This document shows, piece after piece, positions 1 through 11,896 of a DNA stretch of 64,000 bases (positions within the stretch are counted from its first letter, which is position 1; each line of letters starts with the position of its first letter). The position numbers were made by a program, and so were the translations under genes. The notes under the pieces were generated by a model. It made no database searches. It had not been told where the DNA came from and saw only the letters and a program-made list of their open reading frames with translations. Source of the DNA: Muricea muricata (taxonomy: Eukaryota > Cnidaria > Anthozoa > Malacalcyonacea > Plexauridae); NCBI GenBank assembly GCA_963855995.1, contig OY979724.1, positions 8,503,032 to 8,567,031 on the forward strand. Reading direction: 5' to 3'.

Positions 1-1549
1 ATTTTCTTAAATCAGTTGCAAGTTGCAATAACTCATTGAATAAAATCAGTCCCATCTCAACAGCTTTATAATACAAATGAAACCTTCCAGAGGAGAATCT
101 CAGAAAGAAACAAGCCTGAGTAAAAGTGACTTGATAAACAAATTAGATAAGTTCACGATCTTTGTGTACAAAAAGTAGATCAAGTATTAAATTTTCAGTA
201 CAAAGACGTTAATAAGATCAACTCTTGAATAATCTCTTCAATAATCTTTCCTTGACACTGCATAGATCTGCAGAGGCGATGTTATGTAATGACGTTCATG
301 CTCAAAACAATCTAGCATAGAATCCTCGACGAAAATATTACGTACAAATGTAAAAATATATTATTCTGTGTCATATCTGCGCACAAAGCTTGCACGCGTA
401 CGGCAAAATTCGATAGCAGCCGATGCTTGATGTCCGAGCCATCTATGGGGCTGTAAGTAAACATTCGGAATACAGAAACGTCCGAAATCAGAATTCTCGT
501 ATGCACACGAACAACACCCAAATTGTGCTCACACGATGACATAGGTGTCTTACTTACAGTGGACACAAGAACTGATGTAGCTTGATTAACTTTGCAACCA
601 GGGACAGCGTAGGGGGGGGGGGGCTCAGCCCCGTAACTTTTATCGCAGATGAAGATCTCTATGCTGATACTGGGCCGTAGTGTTAATAAAAAATCCTGCA
701 AAGTTACTAAAACTCTAGAGGAATGCAATGACTTGAGAGGTACCTTGAGCTAAATTTATAAACGATGTGAGTCTAAAATGACATTTTTACAGTACTTAAT
801 AACATGGAATGAGGAGGGTGTTTTTGACCCTCCAGTCTTGCCCTAGGCCCTAGAGTAAGGGGCTCCAATTGGAGAGAAAGTCTAAAATTGAACAAAACCC
901 TATCAAAATCGGAGTGCAAGAGCAAATTGAAATAATTTTTCATAGTATTCAGTTGTAATTGAGCCATGGACTTACGAGACAAGCAATAAATTTGGCCTAA
1001 CCCCCCCCCCTTTCCCCCAGTATAATCAGGAATATTAATTAGTCGGGAAATTTTGCTGTTAAGGTCTTGTTTCATTGATTTTGCAAATATTTTCTTCTCA
1101 TTCGTTGCCTACTCCATACACAAAATCTCACTCCAGAAATGACATTAAAGAGACGCTATTAAAAAATTCCCGGGGAGTATGCAACGGACCCCCTAGATGT
1201 TCTCGCGGCTTCGACGCTCGTCGAACAGACTCACGTTCGGCCTTTTCCCACCCCTTGCATCTATGAACTGAGCTCTTGAACCTATGAATTGAACAATTTA
1301 TATTAAATGTATTCTCGATGGTTTGGAGTACTGTACGCCTGTTTTTGTCTTTTTAATTTTTGTTGTTTGAAAATAATTACGTCCTAGGGGGCCCTAATAT
1401 GATTTTGCCCCGGGCCCAGCGAATTCTCTTGGCGGCCCTGCATGACATATTTTATAGGTAACAAATGATGGTTCCAAAGGTTTTAATTAGCTTTGGTCAA
1501 AAGTTAATTTTTTTTTTGCAAGATATCAATCGTTTATAATTATTTACAG
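1..1549. other. Upstream region with no recognisable gene
   Basis: No reading frame here resembles a known protein. The stretch holds a 12-G run at 612-623, a 10-C run at 1001-1010, and a GC-richer block at about 1385-1445 that looks like a dispersed-repeat fragment. Any 5' exon of the kinase gene that follows should lie here or before the window, because the kinase exon at 1550 begins at a splice acceptor and not at a start codon. I could not pick such an exon with confidence. Confidence 0.5.
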
Positions 1550-3575
1550 AGAACCGAGAATCATGGGAGTGGAAACCGAATTCGAAAACTCATAGAGAAA
1601 AGTTCGAAGAGTTTTTGAAACATGATCCCAAAGATATCGATGTAATAAGCACTGTACGTGTTTGTAAGGACAAAAGGTTTCTTGTTGGTGAAGGAGGAAA
1701 TAGTAATGGGGTTTATATAGGATTAGGAACGGATGGAAGCGAGAAGGCTGTGAAAATTTTTGACAAAGTTACTCATCGTAATGTCTGTGAAAACGAAAAG
1801 GATTTGTTGATGAACAAGGAAATTAAAACGTCAAACCATGTTGTGAAATACTGGAACTTCGACAAGACAAGTAACAGAGACTTCGCATATTTGATCATGG
1901 ACTTGTACGAGGGAACGTTAGAAGATTTTATTGTTACTAATGAGAGCCCGGATCCTGTAAATTTTGCACCAAAAATCATTGAGCAAATTTTGACAGGATT
2001 AAAAGACCTTCATAAAGCAAATATTTTGCACCGAGATTTGAAACCATGGAACATTTTGCGAAATATCGACGATCAGTGGTTTCTAGCAGATTTTGGTATC
2101 GGTCGAATCTTACCAGATGATAAAACTACGCATTTGAGCATAGAGAGGGGAACAAAAAAGTGGCAGGCTGTGGAATCCATATCGCGTTATAAAAGCGGAA
2201 CTCCCGAGAATAACCAGGTAAACTACAAGAGAACATCGGATATTCAGGTAAGATTGTGCAACTTTCGGTGAAACAATTGTGAGTTCACACAGATGGATTT
2301 TCTGAGAATACTGAGATGGATTTTTGGAATACTGTAAATCTTGAAAGAATTCAAATTTTCAACTTTCAGGGGCCGGTTGTTCGAAGCCCGTTTAGCTTAA
2401 ACGATGGTTAAGCTCAAAATAGAAACCAAGTTTATCGATTCATTCAACAACCAAACTATGCTTACAACTACATATTTACTGCAAAATATTTAAGTTAACT
2501 GTTTAACGAGTGATGTGAGAGTGTTATTTAATTTTGACTTATCCACCGTTTACGCTAAACGGGCTTCGAACAACCGGCCCCATATCTTTAGAAGATCGAT
2601 AAGGAAAGTTATTCACTTAGATTATGGGAAATCCACAATTCTGGAACCAGATGTGTTTCAGCCACGATCTTGCGTTTACACCCATTTTCAAAATTACGCG
2701 TCTTTGCTGAAAAATTATTTAATATTTTGAATTGATGTCGCAAACCAGTAAACGTTTACAAGATGTCAATTTTTATTACGTAGGTAGCTGGTATGATAGC
2801 TTTCTACACTCTTACGAAGGGTAAACATCCTTTTGGAGAAAGCGAAGTTGACGTACTTAACAACTTATTTGCTCAAAATCCAGTTAATCTGAAAGATTTG
2901 AAAGATCCTCTCGCGAAGGACTTGGTATCCTGGATGTTGAGTCACGCTCCGAAAGACAGACCGTCGGCTGAAGATGCACTAAAACACCCTTACTTTATGT
3001 CCGAGCAACAGCGGTTCACCATATTGTATGAAAAGGGAAATATGGGCGAAATCAAGAAAAAAGAAGAGAAATCGGATGTTGTGAAAGAGTTGACAAAAAT
3101 GATGGAAGAACTGACAGAGCATGTAAAAGAAGATGGGACGAAGGAAAAGCATGATTGGAGAACCCGGTTGGATAGTGATGTTTTAGACTATTTAAGTACT
3201 GATTTTTCGAAGAAGCCACCGTATTCGCATAAATATACCGAGTCATGGGCGGACTGTTTACGATTAATTCGAAATGTCAGACAACACTGGGATGACTACG
3301 AAAGGAAGGAAGTGGAAGCAACTAAAGTAGGCAGTCCCCAATCGTTTTTCCTTCATTTGTTTCCCGACCTTCTACTCACGGTATACAAACTTGACAGACC
3401 CCGTGGTTGGAATGAAGTGACAGGTAAGCCCTCTTCAAAATTGGCAAGCATGGCTGACATGTTGAAAACCAATGTTACATTAAAAGTACTCAACCGCATG
3501 ACACTTGATAAAAAAACAATGAAAAGAATAAAACCAGGCTGTAAAGGGCTATCGGGCCGAATATACACAGAGTAA
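1550..3575 (+). CDS. IRE1-like protein kinase with KEN ribonuclease domain, two exons seen (5' incomplete)
   Basis: The gene encodes a kinase-endoribonuclease of the IRE1/RNase L type. Exon A runs about 1550-2247, entered through a polypyrimidine-AG acceptor and left at a CAG|GTAAG donor. Exon B runs 2784-3575 and ends in TAA; the frame is kept across the 536-bp intron. Visible kinase parts are the Gly-rich loop (1687-1710), the AVK lysine (1753), HRDLKPWN (about 2029-2052) and DFG (2089-2097). The KEN domain spans about 3156-3386 and keeps the R-N-x-x-x-H core (R at 3270, N at 3273, H at 3285), so RNase activity is plausible. About 495 aa are visible, plus a basic C-terminal tail of about 60 aa beyond KEN. 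No lumenal sensor or transmembrane segment is seen, so this is either a soluble IRE1-like paralogue of the kind multiplied in cnidarians or a gene whose 5' exons are missing. No stops or frameshifts occur. Confidence 0.85.
2369..2581. mobile_element. 213-bp MITE in the kinase-gene intron
   Basis: Both ends carry a near-perfect terminal inverted repeat of about 40 bp beginning GGGGCCGGTTGTTCGAAG. The inside is AT-rich and non-coding. It lies wholly in the 2248-2783 intron. A sister family with the same GGGGCCGGTTGT ends but a different next block occurs at 45,443-45,684 and its mirror copy. Confidence 0.85.
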
Positions 3576-4639
3576 GATAACAGATACCTCCTCCACAAGC
3601 GTTTTACAGGCTGGAATTTTAAAGGCTTTCGCTTGGGGATGTGCCAGATACCGTTTTCTAGGTGGATAGTACCGGATAGTTGTATACGGGATAGTTACCG
3701 GATGCCGAATAAGAACCAGATACCGGATAAGAATGTCCTCAAACATTTTTTCATCAGAAACACAACATTTTTAAATAGTATAACAACTCAAACATGTTTA
3801 ATACAATGACAACAACGAGTAACCATCTCAGTATTTGCAAAAGCAAGGGTTTTCGCACGTCTTCGTATTATTTTTTAACCACGGTCAACTTTTCTATTTG
3901 ATGCATATAATAAAATATGTCACAGTACTATCCGATAAATATCCCTCAAATTTTACCCGGATACTGGATAGTGCCGGATGTCTAAATCTTACCAGATAGC
4001 ACCTTGAGAAACTGCTTCATATATCACTTTACGATTAGGTGGAATACACGTTTAGTTTTATTTTCCAATTTAGTATTGTTCTTGGAGAGAGGGTGGGTCA
4101 TGTAAAAATATGCAGAAATTTATACAGACCTAATTTATGATGATTCACACTGACCAGTGTCTTTCTTTACTTTGAAGATGAGTAATCGATTATATGATAC
4201 TAGTGACTGAATTATATATTCTTGAGTAACATACTGCATTATAAATTAGAAGTTAACTTAAGCAGGATTCGATTTGCAAGGCTTGATTTTGAAATAATTT
4301 GTTCATTCCCATTTTTTATCGCTGTGCCAAATAAGCTACAATTAATTTAGAGGCCACACAGACCAAACGCGATTTCTAACGCGACGCGATTTTTCAATTT
4401 TCGAAACCAAATAAAACCAAAAACGAAAAAAAAATAGCTAGAGATGTACACCAAATTGCTCAAATTGTTCAAGTTGTTACGACGATTGGAGAAAAATAGA
4501 ACAGAATTAAAACTAAAGCACTTTGAAAATCGAAAATTCTCGTCGAATACCTAAATCGTACGAGATACTACCGAAAGGCCTGTGGAGGAGGTGGAGACAA
4601 CACGAGTTTCACAACTCGTCCATAAAAATCGTACTCACT
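3576..4639. repeat. Non-coding region with degenerate CCGGATA-type repeats
   Basis: From about 3640 to 4010 the words CCGGATA, ATACCGGATA and GGATAGT recur at irregular spacing, which looks like a decayed minisatellite or short mobile element. The rest, to about 4640, is AT-rich with no recognisable gene. The 3' UTR of the kinase gene probably occupies the first few hundred bases. Confidence 0.4.
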
Positions 4640-6600
4640 CGCCAACCATGCAGTAATCTCTATATATCCTGCAATCTCCTATTACATAAACTTGTTAACT
4701 TGCCCCTTAGCAATAGATTTTCATATATTGAATTCCAATCACAGAAAACTGCTCTCAACCCCCGCTCGTTTACTTGTTCAAGCTTTCTCCAATCTGAGCT
4801 TTTGCAAAAGTGCCAGAACAATCCGCAGTACGTTAGGTATGATAATATCGCAGCTTTGTAGATCTTTAGTTTAACCTTAGTTGGGTTTAGTTTTTGTAAT
4901 CTCATCCGAACCCCCGCTCGCATACTTGCTTTTTTAACCGCAGTTGATATGTGTTCTTAAAAATACAATTGATTATCAATCTGCACCCCTAGTAAAACCA
5001 ATTTTTCCATTGACTTAATTTTACAATCATACACTTCTATGTTCAGTTCTTGATCATGAGTGTCTTTCGAAATCTTCATTGCCTGGTATTTACCTAAGTT
5101 TCCCTCAAGGAAGTTTTCCGTATGCCAGCAAAAAGTTTGTTTTCCATCTCGAACTATAACGTCCACTACTTCCTTAGAATCTTCATGAGCGTAATAAAGC
5201 TGATGATCATCTGCATACGCCGACAGCCAACTTTCACGCTCAATATAGAATAGATCATTCTGATATATATTCCATAACAACGGGCCCATCGACGAGCCTT
5301 GTCGAATCCTTGTTCTATTTCTACGTACCTTAAAGTACGATTTCATCATTTTGAGTAAAGCCGTAAGCCTTAAGTTTAGTTATGAGTAATTTGGGGTGTA
5401 CCGAGTCGAATGCTTTATTCATATGAGTTGACAGAATGTTGATTGTTTTCCCATTATCCTATACCTGTTTCCAATCCTCAACCAAAGGGACAACTGTGCA
5501 GTTTGGCAGCTGACTTTTTTATACGCTGAAATGAAAGGGTCAAAAACGTTCTCAAATATTTGAATCAACTGTTGACAAAGTACTGTTCAAAAAACCTTAT
5601 CCAAGATACTTAATATAACTACTGGTCGATAATTAGCTTTTTCGTGACGATCATCCTTTTTATAAACCGGAATCCATTTTCCATTCTCTAGGACATTCGC
5701 CATAACTTGGTTAAATATATCAGTGAGTGGTGTCGCAATCTCTTTTACCACCAACTTTAAAACTTTAGACGACACTTCATCATACCCAGTAGCCTTTCGA
5801 GAATCTAATTCTTTAAGAGTTGTATAAACTTTCTCTCGTTTAATTTCGTTGAATGAGAACGAATCTGCTTCATGTTTTGCTTGGACCTTTCTATATACCC
5901 CGATGGTTTATGCACTTAATTCTCTTCCGTCAGATTATCAGCTTCTCCTCCAATCACATCAGCCACTGTTGAAAAGTAATCGGCAAATTCTTCTGCCACG
6001 ATTCGTTGATCTTGCTCTATATTATCTTTAATATTCAGATGGTCCTCATTCCTTTCCTTTTGTCCCTTTGAACTGATAAATGGTGAAAACGTGGAGAAGA
6101 ACCTCCTTGGATTGTCATTCAATTCTAGTGAAACCTCATTACAATAAGTCTTAATAGCCTTTCTCCTTAATCTGGTTGCTTCATTTCTCCACCTCTTCAC
6201 CAGGTCCCACGTTTCAAGCTTTTTATCCTTACTAAATTTCTTTGCATATTTTCTTTTCTTACGTATTGCCTCTTTCCATTCTGCATTCATGTACGGTACG
6301 TCTTTCTTTTTCACTCTCATTTTCTTTACAGGCATGTGTCTGTCTATTACTTCTATAAATTTACACTTCAAATTGGCGTACCGTTCACTAGATTTATATC
6401 GTGCACAAGAATGTCATTCCACTTTGTCTTATTCAGGTCCCGCAAGAGATCCTCTTTGCTTCAGTGTTTTGTACATCTGTACTTGATCACTTTTTCTTTA
6501 TACTTTCTAGCTGGATTTTTCCTAACAAATGAATAGACCAATTTATGATCATTTAATCCCAAATCCGTCGCACTCGCAAAAACAATTAAGTCTGGTGTAT
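4640..6600 (-). pseudogene. Decayed, 5'-truncated non-LTR retrotransposon (CR1/jockey-type)
   Basis: Read on the minus strand, the pieces lie in the order of a LINE ORF2. The end of an endonuclease domain (GLNDHKLVYSF, about 6540-6600) is followed by a basic linker (5916-6371). Reverse transcriptase blocks come next: NYRPVVILSILDKVF near 5590; HMNKAFDSVHPK near 5400; SSMGPLLWNIYQNDLF and YADDHQLY at about 5160-5300; and the C-terminal region with SYLTYCGLFWHF at 4660-4923. Stops and frameshifts separate the blocks, so it is dead. Homology starts abruptly near 6600 inside the endonuclease domain, the usual sign of 5' truncation. The exact 3' end was not found. Confidence 0.85.
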
Positions 6601-6890
6601 TAGGTTATATCTAGCCTGCGTAGCAGGCGGTATTCGCGGGCGCAAGGGGGGAAGTACCGCCTGCCCAAATACTGCCTGCCCAAAAACTAAGCATTTTGAG
6701 TTCTCCGGCAGCTGGGTGACGGAGCGTTCTGATTGGTTAGCATATCTACTTGAATTTATGATTGACATGAAAGTGTTACTTGTGTTTATTCAAGAAATTG
6801 GAACAATTAGTGCTGATTTTAGAAGTTGCATCTTCAGTGATATTAAATTACATCTTGAATCTTGAGTATTTTTTACATGTATTTTGACGA
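6601..6890. repeat. GC-rich dispersed repeat fragment
   Basis: At 6612-6700 a GC-rich block contains the hairpin GCCTGCGTAGCAGGC and a repeated CTGCCCAAA(A)AC/TACTGCC motif. A related CTCCGCCT...AGGCGGAG hairpin occurs at about 40,123-40,147. No gene is seen before the helicase-like frame that follows. Confidence 0.4.
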
Positions 6891-7331
6891 ATGATAGCAG
6901 GCACTGACGAAAAAATTAACGAATGTATTGAGAAATCATTAAATTATTTATCTGCTATCGATCGACCCATCGTCTTGAAGTGTGAGCAAAGAATATCAAT
7001 CCAACATTTGTTGCTTGGTAATGATGTGATAGCAATTTTGCTTACCGGATTTGGAAAAAGCATGATATTTACCGTGTATGCTTTGGCGAAGAGTGAGATG
7101 GTAAAAATGTCTGGGAATAGTAACAACGATAGTTGTTCTGTTCTCGTGGTTTCTTCCCTGAAGAGTATTATAAATGATCAAATTGCCTATCTTCAATCGA
7201 TCAACTTTTCCGCAGTTGAACTGTCGGACAAAATATTTGCGGATTTTGTGCGATCACCACCGCAATTTATTTGCTCCACCGCAGAGCAAGCCATTGACAG
7301 AAAATTCATGCAAAATGCAATGCCGTTGTAG
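6891..7331 (+). pseudogene. RecQ-like helicase N-terminal fragment
   Basis: The 146-aa frame reads like the first part of a superfamily 2 (RecQ-type) helicase. An EQ-containing Q-motif-like stretch (LKCEQRISIQHLLLGNDVIA) precedes Walker A with TGFGKS at about 7045-7065, then VLVVSSLKSIINDQI (motif Ia region), then SPPQFICSTAEQAI. It stops at 7331, before the DEAH box and the second RecA lobe, so no working helicase is encoded. Many invertebrate genomes carry multi-copy RecQ-like genes of this style that behave like mobile-element cargo. Whether this was an exon or simply a truncated copy cannot be told. It overlaps the end of the opposite-strand zinc-finger pseudogene. Confidence 0.65.
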
Positions 7332-7800
7332 GTAAAACCCTTTTAAATCGAGCTGGACTTGATGTTGAAGTATTCTCGCGCGTCGTTGAGTCGTTTGCAA
7401 TCCGCGAACGAATAAAGGTGATATATTCGTTGGCAGTCCGTATTTTACGGCCACATGGACTGCATACGCGCGAAGATAATTTTTGTGATTTATTCACCTG
7501 TATACCTATCGCATAGCACATTTCTGCCACATGTTGCTCCGCCAATAAATTCTTTCTTTTTGGAAAGTACGTAAAGATTTTCCGTGGCTATTACGCTAAT
7601 TTTATTGTTATCACCGTATCGCACTTTAAATTAAATGAGCATGGACATACTCTACAAAAATCGTCTGCATTTTTCGTGATTTCACTCTGTACGCATTTCG
7701 TTGGAGTTGTTTTGCTCGCCATTAGCTCGCCATGACAGAAAAACACAAAACAATTATTAAATTGACATCTTTTGCCACATTGCAAACCCGCTAAAATCAT
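7306..7800 (-). pseudogene. Zinc-finger (CxxC...CxxC) protein fragment with one in-frame stop
   Basis: On the minus strand one frame runs from 7800 to 7306 with a single TAG at 7591-7593. Before the stop lies DDFCRVCPCSFNLKC; after it PRKIFTYFPKRKN, then LSSRVCSPCGRKIRT. Two C-x2-C pairs about 60-70 residues apart resemble a zinc-finger-associated DNA-binding domain at the N-terminus of multi-copy uncharacterised proteins in cnidarian genomes; that match is from memory of the pattern, not a search. The downstream SPARFKRVLPTTA is a typical low-complexity continuation. With the stop removed from consideration it has no other damage, so the decay looks recent. Confidence 0.55.
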
Positions 7801-9379
7801 TATGAATAACTCGCGTTCTGATTGGTTTTCAATGTTCTACTATATCTTTGGGGTCTGCTATTGTCACCGTGTTTTTGCTCATTCACAACTGTTTGTTTGT
7901 TTGTTTTTCCTTTCCAATAAATTGTTTACAGTACAGGGAGGGGGGGGGGGGGGGTCATGGTTCACGGGCTGAAAAATTGACGCATCACGAATCACGCATA
8001 TGGCGATTACGGGTGTCTACAAAGGTTCTCGGCTGTCTACAAAAATAAACCTTAGACAGCTAAGACAGATATCTCGATAGGCAGACCATACAAAAAATCA
8101 CAAAATAGGAAAGGGTGATTGGACGGAAGCTTCGACAGTTGGCGCTTATTGTTCGCATGTGTTGGGAAGGTGGAACGTGGGAAGCACTACGGGTGATGCA
8201 AAGAAAATAGAATAGAAATGCTAGTACTAAGTACTATAAATTCTTCTGCAACTGCCATTTGTCAACCCTGTTTAATATTAGTGATGATTCATTTGTAGCG
8301 ATTATGCACAATATCCGAAAATGTTTTGCCGCAAAGGTTGTTGAAAACAGGATTGAGTTGTTGAGCCTGAATCCAGCCTGCAACCAGGTGTAACGATGCT
8401 GAACAATATTTAAAGTGCCTATATCATATTTTTGAAAAGTTTCTGTTATAGTAGCTTTGAAAACTTGCATTTTTTTTACGACACAGATTCCGAAATGAAT
8501 TCTGACACTACACACGCTCAAGAGAATTACCCAAGAGAAAAATCATCGTCGTCGCAAGGGAAAGGTAAATAAAGATACAACATTCGTTGTTTTACCTAAC
8601 TATTTGTTGTAAACGTAATATTTAAGGCAACTGGTGTAAATAACATTAAATCTGGTGCCTTACGTACATCTACACAAATTCAGTATCAAAATTTTGATAG
8701 TAATTCAGACCAGAGATCTAACCGCCAATAATGGTCGTATAAAGCTCAGTTTCATCCAGGGAATAATTCCTTACTAAATGCTCTGTTGCAAGCTTATCCA
8801 TTAATTTATCCCACGAATTGTTGCGCCACTCATGAACGTGTTGTTCCTTTGGGGTAGGTCTAAGAATTAAAAATTGGCAGCACATTTCCACACAAAATTT
8901 GAACTAACAAATTAATCGATGTCTTTTTGTTAGGATTTTTTTCCCAATAATTTCCACATCCTATGTGTTTCGAGGTTTGATTGAACTTCCTGGTAATGCT
9001 GATGTACCCCCCTTCCATTTACAAATTTCATATTCCATGTTTTCTTTATGAACTAATTTCTCCCACTCTTCCTTTGATGGTAAAACTAACTCGTTCTTAT
9101 AAGCCATCAGGAAAGGTATTAAATTGTACTCCTGGCGTGAACGCGGATGATATGTGGAATTAAAACCAAGACGTTTCGATAGATCAGATGAATACGAAAA
9201 TAACCGCCCAAGGAAAGCTTTGCTTTGAAAAATGCTTTCCTCGTTTCAAAGCAAAGCTTTCCAAAATATTACATTCACTGGCAAAGTAAACTACAGCTTA
9301 ACGACGTCTATCACCCTCATCCGTCGACCACAATCCTATGCTACCACAGTAACTAGCTACTTCTGATTTGGTGTTTTGT
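7801..9379. other. Non-coding region with a G run and a small hairpin
   Basis: No recognisable gene. A run of 15 G lies at 7940-7954. At 9212-9262 a 51-bp hairpin has GGAAAGCTTTGCTTTGAAA arms in inverted orientation. Nothing else stands out. Confidence 0.5.
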
Positions 9380-9387
9380 GGTAAAAT

Positions 9388-9561
9388 ATACGGGTATCGG
9401 GTATATGGGTATACGGATATACGGGTATGCGGATATACGGGTATACGGGTATACGGATATACGGGTATACGGGTATACGGATATATGGATATACGGGTAT
9501 ACGGGTATACGGATATACGGGTATACGGGTATACGGATAAACGGGTATACGGATATACGGA
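9388..9561 (+). repeat. Minisatellite, GGGTATAC/GGATATAC units
   Basis: About twenty 8-bp units alternate between GGGTATAC and GGATATAC types. Long tyrosine/glycine-rich frames across it are simply translations of the repeat. Confidence 0.9.
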
Positions 9562-10269
9562 TACAAAATTTCGATATTTAGTAAATAGAGGTTAGGATAA
9601 TATTCTATAACTTGTTCTAATCTATCTAAAAAACATAAACGGCATTTTTTCCGTTTTTAATACACAGAAAGTATCTGATTTAAAAGCTACCCATGTGAAG
9701 GAAAAGTAATTTAGTCATTGTCCTTTCGAGAAAATTTTTTAAGCAAACTAGCACTCTGTTGAGAATGTTGTGTGTAAATAGGACTTGAATCGGACGCTAG
9801 ACATGCATTTTGAACAATAAAGCGCGTTTATTCGAAAAGGAACTTGCTGACATGCAGTCATTTGCAAAAAGCTTCAACTCACGCGTTTTTTTACAAAATA
9901 GTAAATGTTTCCATCGCCTATAAGCATACAAGAAGTGTGCAATTATAATACTTTCTGTAACCCGGTAAATTCGAGCAGAGAGATCTGACGCTGACATAGA
10001 CTCTGTCGCTGACGTTGTGAAGTAAGCTGGAAAAAAGCAGGAAACCTAATGACCCAAAAAACTGACAATATCGGTGATCGATAACAGACGTCAACAATTT
10101 GTATGTATTTATGTGTTTATATATTGGTTAACAACTGAAACGGCTACGTGAGAGTATTTTCCCCAAAACGTTAAAGTTAAGACACTAAATAAAATTATTT
10201 TTTACAATAACTTCTGAATACGTTAAATTAAATTGCAAGGTTAATTAGATTGTAAGACGGGCTATCTTT

Positions 10270-10365
10270 AAAACAGGGACTGGAGAATCGGGGACTTGGG
10301 GACTCGGGGACTTGGGGAATCGGGGACTCGGAGAATCGGGGACTGGGGGAATCGGGGACTAGTAT
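10270..10365 (+). repeat. G-rich minisatellite, GGGGACTCGG/GGGGAATC-type units
   Basis: About ten units of 9-10 bp with the core GGGGACT or GGGGAATC run head to tail. It lies inside the foldback element. Confidence 0.85.
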
Positions 10366-10719
10366 GGGCAATCTTTAAAACGGGGAATGTACCCTGCTAT
10401 CCAGAATCTGTAACATGGAGAATCTGGTTCTATACTAATTCCAAACAGAATACCGCATAGCTCAATTCAGTTTTGACAAAGTCTAATCTTAATTTCAATC
10501 GCAGTAAGCCCACATGTAGCGACTCATCATTAGTCATCAGAGACGTAAATTAAACATTTCCTGCAGTTTTAACAGGAAATTGAGCCGATAAGTGCATGGA
10601 AATGCATTAACAACGAATTAATAATGTCAAGTTTTTACCAGTAATTTAATAGCTCGCTTTGACGTTAACGGTTATTATTAGTCGGCACCCTAACTTAAAA
10701 AGCAATAGTTTTGCTATGT

Positions 10720-11236
10720 AATTTAAAATACAACGTTCTCTGACTAAATATTTTATTAAAAACGAGCTTTCGACTACGTAACTGTAGCCTTCGACGGGTT
10801 AAAGTGGAATGAAACTATTTACAAGCTGTGCGATGAAATGCGATATCAAGTAGGAAGTAATTAGCGATTACATGTTTTGCGAACAAGCGTAGCATATTGT
10901 TTTGGAAGCGGCTTAGAATTATTGTCAGAATTAGTTATTACAGCTGTATGCCAAGATTCTAATGTTTTTCGTGTCCGATAGTTACCACTATCTATTACTT
11001 TTCCATTATTAAAGTCAATTCTATGATCAAGATCCCATGCATGCTTACCTATGTTTGAGCCTTTTTTACAGCTCTTTACACTTCTAATATGTTCCTTTTT
11101 TTACGTTTCGAAAGATCTCCCTGTTTCACCAACATACGACCAAGGACAATCAGAACAGGTATATTATAGACAATATTGGTGCGTTGCTCAGGTGCGATTT
11201 GATGTTTGGAGGAAGGAAACATTCTTTGTAGGGTTT
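10720..11236 (-). pseudogene. Penelope-like element 3' fragment (GIY-YIG end), inverted copy 1
   Basis: On the minus strand this is a copy of the segment at 11,378-11,896, about 95% identical by eye. It holds the end of a Penelope-type ORF: the GIY-YIG nuclease region, the IDF-N-K-VIDSGNY and KTLESWHTA blocks and the 3' non-coding part. It shares with its partner a one-base loss just after NVVYNIP, so both derive from an already broken copy. Confidence 0.75.
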
Positions 11237-11269
11237 ATATTAGAGTCTTCGATAATTCTTCAAACGTTT

Positions 11270-11896
11270 TGATGATATCGATAAACCAAGCAAGTTTACC
11301 CTACATAAGTGGAATAAACGACGCACTACGACGTATTTTACAAAAACAAAACATCCGAGTGGCGACTAAACCATTGAAAACCCTACAAAGAATGTTTCCT
11401 TCCCCCAAACATCAAATCGCACCTGAGCAACGCACCAATGTTGTCTATAATATACCTTTTCTAATTATCCTTGGTCGTATGTTGGTGAAACAGGGAGATC
11501 TTTTGAAACGCGAAAAAAGGAACATATTAGAAGTGTAAAGAGCTGTAAAAAAGGCTCAAACATAGCTAAGCATGCATGGGATCTTGATCATAGAATTGAC
11601 TTTAATAATGGAAAAGTAATAGATAGTGGTAACTATCAGACACGAAAAACATTAGAATCTTGGCATACAGCTGTAATAACTAATTCTGACAATAATTCTA
11701 AGCGGCTTCCAAAACAATATGCTACGCTTGTTCGCAAAACATGTAATCGCTAATTACTTCCTACTTGATATCGCATTTCATCGCACAGCTTGTAAATAGT
11801 TTCATTCCGCTTTAACCCGTCGAAGGTTACAGTTAGGTGGTCGAAAGCTCGTTTTTAACAAAATATTTAGTCAGAGAACGTTACATTTTAAATTAT
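11270..11896 (+). pseudogene. Penelope-like element 3' fragment (GIY-YIG end), copy 2
   Basis: Reading starts in LPYISGINDALRRIL (the end of the reverse transcriptase/linker), continues through KPLKTLQRMFPSPK and RTNVVYNIP, then after a one-base frameshift gives SWSYVGETGRSFETRKKEHI-type GIY-YIG sequence, SNIAKHAWDLDHRIDF, VIDSGNYQTRKTLESWHTA and ends at TAA near 11,751. The GIY-YIG nuclease of Penelope-like retroelements is the established match for this block order. About 120 bp at the 5' side (11,270-11,377) is not in copy 1. Spacer between the inverted copies: 141 bp. Confidence 0.8.

Noticed and set aside
9357..9595. Long tyrosine-rich open frames on both strands
   Set aside because: They are translations of the 8-bp minisatellite; every frame stays open because the unit lacks stops.
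10760..10840. Hammerhead ribozyme in the Penelope 3' region
   Set aside because: Penelope elements often carry one, but I could not find the CTGATGA and GAAA cores in the right order.
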